Shown here piece by piece: positions 39,443 to 45,566 of a DNA stretch of 45,566 bases. This stretch comes from a virus. Location: IMG/VR virus record IMGVR_UViG_3300021440_000040, positions 1-45,566 of that record; one strand, 5' to 3'. The position numbers were made by a program, and so were the translations under genes. Each line of letters starts with the position of its first letter. Within the stretch, counting starts at the first letter, position 1. Under the pieces are notes generated by a model. The model saw only the letters and a list, made by a program, of their open reading frames with translations, was not told the origin of the DNA and made no database searches.

Positions 39443-41903
39443 GTCATGGGCACAAGGTGCTCTCGAAGAATCGAAAAACTTTATTGTGCGCAAGCAGACT
39501 GAACGCGCGATGCAAACTTTTAAGTCCTCTCTTATCCAGGAAGCCTCCAACCTTGTGAGCGAGAAGCAAGCAGGTGGTGGATGGGAACGGACGGGAGGAC
39601 AAAAGCCCTACGAGCATACAGCCGCTGACCAAGAGTCCATGCTGAAGCAGTGTAGGAATGCCGCACGCTTCGATGCAAACGCCAAGGCAGCCCTCCAGAC
39701 AGCTGTATTTTACATCGTAGGCGAAGGCGTGAAGGTCATGCCTCAGTCCAAAGACCCTCGTATCCAGAAGTTATGGCGCGAGTTTTGGGAAGCCCCGCGC
39801 AACAAGATGGCATTGCGATTTCCAGAGTTAGTACTGCGCACGTTGCGCGACGGAGAAACCCTGTTACAGTTCTTCAGCAAGGATGACAACGACAAGCCGA
39901 GCTGGAAGACGACCGTCCGCTTTCGTGATGTGCAGCTCCTTACTCAGCCACCCTTAGAATACGGTGGTCCTGGCGACGGAGCGTCACAAGGCATTAAAGT
40001 TGACCCTCTAGATCCAGAGAAAGCGATTTCTTTCTATCTCAAGAAGTCCTACACAGGCAATGAGATCGATACCGTTCCTGCTGAGGACATGCTCCATATT
40101 AAACTCAACGCGGACTCAGAGCAGAAGCGTGGAGAGTCTTTTCTTCAGGCGGCATTGCCTTTGTTCACTTACTACGGCGACTGGTTGAAGTATCGTATCA
40201 TCCTGAATAAAGTACGGACTGCCATTGTGATGATCCGTAAGGTTGAGGGTGGAACGTCTGACGACGTAAAAGCGATTGCGAATAAAATCGCTGCTTCTTC
40301 AACTGCGAAGAATGGCGAAGAGCGTAAACAATTCCCTGGCCCAGGTACAGTGATCAATGCAAGCGCGGGAGTGGACTATCGTTTTGAGAATGCAAATATC
40401 GCTGCGGGAGACGCCTCCGAGGACGGACGAAACATTAAACTCGGAATGGCCGCTGCCACCAATATGCCAGAGTATGTCTTCGGGGATGCCAGTAATGCAA
40501 ATTACGCTTCCACGATGATTGCTGAATCGCCCTTCGTTAAAGGGATTCGGTTCTGGCAGACTTTCTTCGAGGAGCATTTGAAAGAGATCTATAGACACGT
40601 GATCCAGAATGCCGTAAAGGCAGGTGCGCTTCAAGCCCCCGTGGAAGAAGACATTTTTGCAGAGCCAGGAACTACGGACATTGCCGAGGATGCCCAATCA
40701 GCAGATCCCTCCATCCCTGCCAAGACTCCCTCTGAGGACGAAGGCGACGGTTCGGATGCGAACCAATTGGAGAAGGATCCCTCCGCTACTGGCTCTGTAA
40801 TTTCTGAAGCAGAGGCGTTCTACAAATGCGATGTGCAATGGCCGGAGATTGTGCATCGTGACATGAAAGAAACGACGGACGCCGTCATTGCACAAGTGGA
40901 CGCAAAGCTGGTGAGTGAATCGACCGCGTCGCAAATGCTCGGTCATGACTACGACGAGGAAGTGCGGCGTCAAGCGGTTGTGGAAGAGGGGGCGGAGAAC
41001 AATCCCTTCAAGCAAAAGTCCGAGGACCCGTTTGCTGACCCCGCCATGCAATCTGAAGTCGACGCGGCCATGAACGATCTTACTCCAGAAGAAGCGGATG
41101 CTATTCTGAAAAGCGGCGATGCATCGAGTGTGATGCAGATGGTAAAAGCCAAAAAGAGTACAAAAAAGAAAGTAGAAGAAGGAACTTTCATTCAAGATCC
41201 AGAGACAGGGCGTATGATGGGGAGTGAGCCGGGGGGTTCTGGTGGAGATAATAGCGGTGGAGATAATGGTAGAGACTCTTCTGTCCCAAAAGACCATCCA
41301 TCTTTTAGTCATGGACTGACAGATAATGACTACCAGGAATGGGCTTATAATTCGGAAGAAGTAAATGATGCTGTGAGCGGAAAATTAAAAGTTGGAGAAA
41401 TTAGTTCACAAGGGGATAGAATAAGTGAAGACGATATTTCAAGATATAGATCTATTGGAGAAAAACTTCAATCCGCTGCTTCTGACAACGCTGTCACTAA
41501 TGGTACTCGTGGACTCTATAGAGGTGAGTCGTATGATTCACTTGAAGCCGTTAAAGAAAAATATCAATTTAGAAAAGAAGTTGTAACGGACAGACTGACA
41601 TCAACGGCTACTCAACAAGATGTTGCGATTCAATACGCTTCCTCGGACTCTTCAGGTCCAGTTAAGGTTTTGGTCAATTATCAAGCCAGAGGACACGCTG
41701 TTGAAGGTGTTCAAACAGCACCGCTTGGAATTCCGTCTAATGAGGTTGTTCTTCCAAAAGGCTCTAAATATAGAGTCGCTGGCTTTGATGATTATCGAAG
41801 TACTAAAGGTTATATTAAAGTGACACTGTACAATAAAAATAGAACGACAAAACGTACAGTTGATGCCTCACCAGAAGCATATGGAGTTAAATCAAATGCC
41901 TAA
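39426..41903 (+). CDS. Portal protein fused to an ADP-ribosyltransferase-like domain
   Basis: 825 residues from GTG 39426 (SD CGGAGG). Residues 1-590 are a lambda/SPP1-type portal (MLKQCRNAARFDANAKAALQ, FYIVGEGVKV, then the GAGGD-like wing and helical stem). A Gly/Asp/Asn-rich linker lies at 602-615. Residues 630-815 fit an R-S-E class ADP-ribosyltransferase: LYRGES (Arg699), LTSTATQQ (Ser726-Thr727) and SNEVVLPKGSKYRV (Glu773 in the place of the catalytic Glu; Ser771 replaces the usual Glu/Gln). The domain's DNA (about 41260-41860) is more AT-rich than the rest, indicating a later acquisition. Normal portals are 400-600 residues. Confidence 0.85.
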   Translation: MLDLFKSWAQGALEESKNFIVRKQTERAMQTFKSSLIQEASNLVSEKQAGGGWERTGGQKPYEHTAADQESMLKQCRNAARFDANAKAALQTAVFYIVGEGVKVMPQSKDPRIQKLWREFWEAPRNKMALRFPELVLRTLRDGETLLQFFSKDDNDKPSWKTTVRFRDVQLLTQPPLEYGGPGDGASQGIKVDPLDPEKAISFYLKKSYTGNEIDTVPAEDMLHIKLNADSEQKRGESFLQAALPLFTYYGDWLKYRIILNKVRTAIVMIRKVEGGTSDDVKAIANKIAASSTAKNGEERKQFPGPGTVINASAGVDYRFENANIAAGDASEDGRNIKLGMAAATNMPEYVFGDASNANYASTMIAESPFVKGIRFWQTFFEEHLKEIYRHVIQNAVKAGALQAPVEEDIFAEPGTTDIAEDAQSADPSIPAKTPSEDEGDGSDANQLEKDPSATGSVISEAEAFYKCDVQWPEIVHRDMKETTDAVIAQVDAKLVSESTASQMLGHDYDEEVRRQAVVEEGAENNPFKQKSEDPFADPAMQSEVDAAMNDLTPEEADAILKSGDASSVMQMVKAKKSTKKKVEEGTFIQDPETGRMMGSEPGGSGGDNSGGDNGRDSSVPKDHPSFSHGLTDNDYQEWAYNSEEVNDAVSGKLKVGEISSQGDRISEDDISRYRSIGEKLQSAASDNAVTNGTRGLYRGESYDSLEAVKEKYQFRKEVVTDRLTSTATQQDVAIQYASSDSSGPVKVLVNYQARGHAVEGVQTAPLGIPSNEVVLPKGSKYRVAGFDDYRSTKGYIKVTLYNKNRTTKRTVDASPEAYGVKSNA

Positions 41904-43008
41904 ACTCTTGTCGAACATTGAATCGAAAAAGATCTACTCTCGCTACCCTGCGCTTGTGCGCACGCCTACCTGGAGTACTATCACTACGCTTGTTCGCACG
42001 GGAGAAATTGAGAAGGCCTGGGCTCTCGCGGAGAAGGTGTCCAAAGCAGACAAGCAACTGAACGCCCAGAACATTGTCGCGCGGAAAACTCGGATTGAAC
42101 GTGTGAAGTTCTTCGCACTGCGCACAAAAATGCTCCAGGACTTAACGACCCTTATGGAATTGTCGGGCAAGCGCGTCGCGAGGCAGACGTTGGCTGTGAA
42201 AAATACTCCGGCCTCCATTCGTGACGGTAAGAAAATGATCTCCGTGGAGATGGGTGTGCTTCGGCGTGCCCTTATGAAATGGGCGACGGATTATGTTTGG
42301 GAGTCTGTGAAGCTTGGGATCAGGAATACTGAAGCCGCGCTTCTTCCTGTGTTCAAGTATAATGAAGAAAGCCTGAATACAGAGGCGTGGCAAGACATGA
42401 ATTTGATGGAGGAGCGTTTGTCCTTCGGCATGACCTCGACGCTGGCGAATAACGGATCCCCGACGATTGCTAAGGGATCGAAAACTTATAAGGACGTTAC
42501 GGACAAGGCATATCAAGCGATCGTAGCCAAGAACAACAACGGCCTCCAGCTTTCCACCAGAATATGGGAACTGACCAAACGCTCCGAGCTGGAGATGCGT
42601 CGTATTCTGGAACAACAAATTTCTCAGGGTACTTCATCGGCTGACGTGGCTAAAAGCCTAGAAGGTTATCTAGTCGACGAACCGATCAAAGGCCCTGGCG
42701 TCTATCAAAAGCCTCGCGCGAATGCGGAACGCTTAACGCGCACGGAAACGAACCGCGCATATATCAGTGCTCAGGCGCAATGGGCAAAGACACGCGGATG
42801 GGTGAAAAGCATTATGGTCACACTCTCGTCTGCGCACGAGGACACGACTGGATGCGATTGTGAGCTCCATGCGGGAGAAGAAATGGACCCTGATAAGTTC
42901 GCCTCGTCCGTTCCTTTTCATCCGCACTGCATGTGCTACGGGACGATTGTGATCAAGGATGAATACTTGTTGGTGGAAGAAGGGAAACGTCATGCAGCCG
43001 TTCTTTGA
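41896..43008 (+). CDS. SPP1 gp7 / Mu F-like head morphogenesis protein
   Basis: 370 residues from ATG 41896 (GGAG at 41883); it overlaps the portal end by 8 bases. The C-terminal MuF signature is clear: LTRTETNRAYISAQAQWAKT (about 295-314), then SAHEDTTGCDCELHAGEE and VPFHPHCMCYG (His/Cys site near residues 345-355). These proteins bind the portal and help DNA ejection or head assembly. In other phages the MuF protein often carries a C-terminal toxin; here it has none and the ADP-ribosyltransferase domain is on the portal instead. Confidence 0.87.
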   Translation: MPKLLSNIESKKIYSRYPALVRTPTWSTITTLVRTGEIEKAWALAEKVSKADKQLNAQNIVARKTRIERVKFFALRTKMLQDLTTLMELSGKRVARQTLAVKNTPASIRDGKKMISVEMGVLRRALMKWATDYVWESVKLGIRNTEAALLPVFKYNEESLNTEAWQDMNLMEERLSFGMTSTLANNGSPTIAKGSKTYKDVTDKAYQAIVAKNNNGLQLSTRIWELTKRSELEMRRILEQQISQGTSSADVAKSLEGYLVDEPIKGPGVYQKPRANAERLTRTETNRAYISAQAQWAKTRGWVKSIMVTLSSAHEDTTGCDCELHAGEEMDPDKFASSVPFHPHCMCYGTIVIKDEYLLVEEGKRHAAVL

Positions 43009-43714
43009 GATCATTCTTCCAACATGTAATCGTCCTGACTTGTGTCGCCGGGCAGTCAAGTCCGTTCTTTCCCAGACACATCGGAACTTCAGACTGTGGG
43101 TGTTGGATAGTAATTCTTCTGAAGAGAATCGAAAGAAGTTGGCGACGTTCTGGGAGAATGAAGTAGAGAATGATCCGAGGGCATTGTTGCTTTGGCTCGT
43201 TCCGCCTAAGGGTGTCGTGCCTTATTCTTGGATGACCAATTATGTGTACAAAGAATTGAAGCAAGACGCGTGGGTCAGTTACTTGACGGATGACGCATAT
43301 TATCCTCCTGATCGTTTGGAGATTTTCGCAGAACTGATTGGCAGATTACCGAATGCGAAGGTGCTTTATGGAGAACAGATCCGTATCAACTGCGGCTCCG
43401 GTCGTTTCCCTAGTGCTGATGGTGTTTTCAGGTTACATTCTAAATCTGTCCAAGAGCCTGAGCTTTTGGAGCACAACTGGATCGACCATAACGCCGTCGT
43501 GCACAAGGTTGATCTTCTTTTGGGTGAAGAAAAGCCATGGGTGGAAGATTTACAGCACATCAAAGTAGGTGACTGGCGATGTTGGCAGAAACTGATTAAA
43601 AAGGCCCAGTTCTTTTTTACCTCCAGAGTTGTGGCCATTGACGAGTGGTGGCCGAACGGTCTGAGTGAGAATAATGCCTTACAGCTCCAGGAGAAGTTCG
43701 GTGTATCTCAGTAG
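42992..43714 (+). CDS. GT2-like glycosyltransferase within the head module
   Basis: 240 residues from ATG 42992 (SD AAGGGAA), overlapping the MuF gene by 17 bases. GT-A family 2 start FEIILPTCNRPDLCRRAVKS (5-24) with LWVLDSNSSEE, and an acidic metal site WVSYLTDDAYYPPDR (94-108). The usual C-terminal ED motif is not clear (WVEDLQHIKVGDW may replace it). It is an unusual gene between MuF and prohead protease. I infer glycosylation of a capsid protein. Confidence 0.75.
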   Translation: MQPFFEIILPTCNRPDLCRRAVKSVLSQTHRNFRLWVLDSNSSEENRKKLATFWENEVENDPRALLLWLVPPKGVVPYSWMTNYVYKELKQDAWVSYLTDDAYYPPDRLEIFAELIGRLPNAKVLYGEQIRINCGSGRFPSADGVFRLHSKSVQEPELLEHNWIDHNAVVHKVDLLLGEEKPWVEDLQHIKVGDWRCWQKLIKKAQFFFTSRVVAIDEWWPNGLSENNALQLQEKFGVSQ

Positions 43715-43733
43715 AAAATCTTGGGAGGATTCT

Positions 43734-44675
43734 ATGACGAAGAACCTGATGGACTTGTTGGAGAGTATTGACTTATCGGAGAGTTTGGGTGGCGCGTCTA
43801 TCGACGAGGTGAACGGTGTGTTGAAGAATGTTGTTCTCATGACTGGGAATAAAAAGTCGGAGAACAACACCGTGTATTCTTCAAAGGCTGTACAGGAGGG
43901 TCTGTCTCGTTACGAAGGTGCGAAGATGTACCTCGATCATCCGCGCACAGACGAGCTTGCTCAGCGCCGAGGGAATCGTTCGGTGAGGGATTTGGCTGGT
44001 GTGTATCGAGGCCTTCGGATTGAAGAGGGTGCTCAGCCTAAACTTCGTGGAGACTTGCACATCATGGAGTCCATGAAGTCTTTAGTGATTTCGATTGCGA
44101 AGAATCCGCCGAAAGGCACTGGGCTCTCGCTCCGTGACCGAGGACGCTATCGCACGGAAAAAGGACTGACCTTGGTTGAAGGATTCGAGGAAGGGGCCGA
44201 CTTCAGTGTTGACCTCGTTACTCGTGCTTCTCTCAACAAGAGTCTATTCGAATCCAAACAAGAAGGAGGAGGTGAAGAAACCATGGACATCACGAAACTG
44301 ACGTTGCAAGAGCTTGAAGAGGGCCGTAAGGATCTCGTCGAGGCTATCACTCAAAAGGCCGTAGCTGGCTTCACCAAGCAACTTGAAGAGTCGCAGGTGA
44401 AACTGGCTGGTGCGGATAAACTTCTCGCGTTGACCGAGGCGAAATTGCCTACGGAATTCAAAGAAGCCATCCGCCCGGTTATCATGAAGGCCGGGGTTAC
44501 TCTGGAAGAGGCGAAAGCTATCATCTCCTCCCAGGAGACTTTGGCGAAGTCGTTCTCGGTGAAGACCGAGCTGAAAAAGGCTGGTGACCCTAAAGTCAAT
44601 GCGGGTGCTTCTCGTCCGGTTGAAGAGGGCACGGAATCTGTTGACGATGCCGCGATCATTGCGGCGTTTCAGTAA
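43734..44675 (+). CDS. Prohead protease fused to scaffold
   Basis: 313 residues from ATG 43734 (SD GGGAGG). Residues 1-175: VYSSKAVQEGLSRYEGAKMY then LDHP (His about 71) and GTGLSLRDRGRY (Ser about 134), the His and Ser positions of a widespread capsid maturation protease family, then GADFSVDLVTRA. Residues 183-313 form a helical, charged scaffold (LTLQELEEGRKDLVEAITQK). It cleaves itself and head proteins during maturation. An internal start gives scaffold alone (44283). Confidence 0.82.
   Translation: MTKNLMDLLESIDLSESLGGASIDEVNGVLKNVVLMTGNKKSENNTVYSSKAVQEGLSRYEGAKMYLDHPRTDELAQRRGNRSVRDLAGVYRGLRIEEGAQPKLRGDLHIMESMKSLVISIAKNPPKGTGLSLRDRGRYRTEKGLTLVEGFEEGADFSVDLVTRASLNKSLFESKQEGGGEETMDITKLTLQELEEGRKDLVEAITQKAVAGFTKQLEESQVKLAGADKLLALTEAKLPTEFKEAIRPVIMKAGVTLEEAKAIISSQETLAKSFSVKTELKKAGDPKVNAGASRPVEEGTESVDDAAIIAAFQ
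44283..44675 (+). CDS. Scaffold protein from an internal start (nested in protease gene)
   Basis: 130 residues from ATG 44283, in frame within the protease-scaffold gene. Directly upstream is AGGAGGTGA (44267-44275), a full match to the bacterial anti-SD, seven bases from the ATG. The product, MDITKLTLQELEEGRKDLVE and so on, is all helical and charged, as expected for scaffolds. This mirrors lambda C/Nu3, where an internal start makes the scaffold in excess over the protease. Confidence 0.75.
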   Translation: MDITKLTLQELEEGRKDLVEAITQKAVAGFTKQLEESQVKLAGADKLLALTEAKLPTEFKEAIRPVIMKAGVTLEEAKAIISSQETLAKSFSVKTELKKAGDPKVNAGASRPVEEGTESVDDAAIIAAFQ

Positions 44676-44699
44676 AAATCTGACGTAAGGAGGAATGTT

Positions 44700-45128
44700 A
44701 TGAATAAGTTCAATTACCGCTCCGGTTCTAAGGACGTTGTTCGTGTCCCTATCGCTTCCGGCACGGTTGTGGAAATTGGTGAGCTTTTGAAGCTCTCGTC
44801 TGGCCGCGCTGTGAAAATGGCGACGAGCACGGACAACCTCACCTTCATCGGTGTGGCGGAGGAAGCGCATCGTGCGGTGGACCCTTCGGGTTCCATTTCC
44901 GTTTCGCGTCCCAACCTGCAGACGGTGTACGAGTACGACCTTGACGCGGCCACGGACATCACCTATGGTGACGTTCTCCAGTGGAACGCCGACAAGACGC
45001 TGAAGAAGTCCACGACCGATGCGATTGCTATCGCCGTTCGATCTCAACTGGCTGCCACGACTGCACTTTGCATGTTCCGCCCGATTCAAGCGGCGGGCAA
45101 CTTGTGCGATCTTGGCGATCCCAGCTAA
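44700..45128 (+). CDS. Head decoration-like protein (DUF2190-like)
   Basis: 142 residues, SD TAAGGAGG. DVVRVPIASGTVVEIGELLK and then TFIGVAEEAHRAV match the pattern of DUF2190-type beta-barrel decoration proteins that stabilise expanded capsids. It lies just before the capsid gene, which is a usual position for decoration proteins. Confidence 0.74.
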   Translation: MNKFNYRSGSKDVVRVPIASGTVVEIGELLKLSSGRAVKMATSTDNLTFIGVAEEAHRAVDPSGSISVSRPNLQTVYEYDLDAATDITYGDVLQWNADKTLKKSTTDAIAIAVRSQLAATTALCMFRPIQAAGNLCDLGDPS

Positions 45129-45139
45129 GGAGGAATGAC

Positions 45140-45566
45140 ATGAAAGGTTTTAACGTTCGAGATGTGTTCGAGTCGTTCTCCCGTAAGCATTCGGATCCGG
45201 TGATCGCTCATCGTGAATTCGGTGCGAAGGTGCTCGGCTTGATGCAGGGGAAAGATCGGAAAATCGATCCGGCGAAGGTTGACCTGCGGGAATTGTGGGA
45301 AGGTCTAGTCACTTCCCAGGGCATGGAAGAGTCTGCTTCTTCCACCGCGTTCCCGACGATCGCTGGGGAGATTATTTCCTCCGTCATGATCCAGGGATAC
45401 GAAATGTATCCTAAAGTCGGCTTGAGCTTGGTTCGTGTGGTTCCTTCCAAGCAAAAGATCAGCCAGGTTGTCGGCTGGAAAGGTATTGGTAAGCTGGATC
45501 GGTCGAGTGAAGTGCGGGAAAAAGAGAATTATCCCGCCGTCAATCCTCCTGAGGAAAAAGAGATTA
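45140..45566 (+). CDS. Major capsid protein, N-terminal part (continues at base 3)
   Basis: Starts at ATG 45140 with SD TAAGGAGGAATG. MKGFNVRDVFESFSRKHSDP begins an N-arm; PTIAGEIISSVMIQGYEMYP follows. The frame runs through the window end and continues at base 132-797 of the circular map, 363 residues in total. The very strong SD suits a highly expressed structural protein. Confidence 0.85.
   Translation, partial: MKGFNVRDVFESFSRKHSDPVIAHREFGAKVLGLMQGKDRKIDPAKVDLRELWEGLVTSQGMEESASSTAFPTIAGEIISSVMIQGYEMYPKVGLSLVRVVPSKQKISQVVGWKGIGKLDRSSEVREKENYPAVNPPEEKEI
45440..45565. repeat. Right copy of 126-bp end overlap
   Basis: Identical to 6-131. The offset gives a unit length of 45,434 bp. See the entry for the left copy. 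Confidence 0.95.

Noticed and set aside
44244-45089. 281-codon open frame on the minus strand
   Set aside because: Opposite the scaffold and decoration genes; Arg-rich low-complexity translation, typical of a shadow frame.
1-45566. tRNA genes
   Set aside because: I saw no cloverleaf-like segment with a GTTCxA arm in the intergenic gaps; a tRNA search program was not available.

Overview
The window is an essentially complete genome of a tailed, non-contractile dsDNA phage (Caudoviricetes, siphovirus-like). It ends where it begins. Bases 6-131 and 45440-45565 are identical over 126 bp, and the major capsid gene reads in frame across the join, giving a circular map (circularly permuted or assembly-circularised) of about 45,434 bp. 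Every gene I can support is on the + strand. Starts use ATG, GTG and TTG with strong Shine-Dalgarno (SD) sites and many ATGA/GTGA overlaps. I see no integrase, repressor, RNA polymerase, tRNA or CRISPR array, and the family A DNA polymerase carries Tyr at the position of E. coli Phe762, so a virulent lifestyle is likely. The host cannot be named. Sec-type signal peptides, a lipoprotein and a PGRP-type amidase fit a bacterial host with a peptidoglycan wall.

Late arm (36.87 kb to the end, then 1 to 18.07 kb). The order is small DNA-binding proteins, terminase small and large subunits, portal, SPP1 gp7/Mu F-like head protein, prohead protease with a nested scaffold, decoration protein, major capsid protein, two signal-peptide proteins, neck and tail-completion proteins, tail tube, tail chaperones with a probable -1 frameshift, tape measure, distal tail proteins, a beta-helix tailspike, a triplicated HxH fibre-like protein, and lysis genes. 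Two features are unusual. The portal carries a C-terminal ADP-ribosyltransferase-like domain. Four glycosyltransferase-like genes sit inside the head and tail modules (a Maf/DUF115-like gene, a GT4-like gene and two GT2-like genes), which suggests the virion itself is glycosylated.

Early arm (18.5 to 36.6 kb). It starts with a run of very small genes sharing one conserved ribosome-binding leader. A replication and recombination set follows: SNF2-like helicase, RuvC-like resolvase, Cas4/RecB-like nuclease with a probable Fe-S cluster, Sak4-like ATPase, a DUF669-like ssDNA-binding protein, DNA polymerase I and primase-helicase. A nucleotide set is interleaved: nucleoside deoxyribosyltransferase, YfbR-like HD phosphohydrolase, ThyX-like protein and a DUF6378-phosphoribosyltransferase fusion. 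A 73-residue single-histone-fold protein and a string of tiny genes, several with cysteine pairs, complete the arm.

The two arms are separated by two non-coding loci (18081-18299 and 36606-36850) that are diverged inverted copies of each other. Each has an identical 29-bp core in opposite orientation, flanked by two outward-facing 53-bp elements. All four elements keep the same 27+19+7 spacing. This is the strongest candidate for an undescribed system here: a paired origin, switch or recombination element that no protein-coding feature explains.
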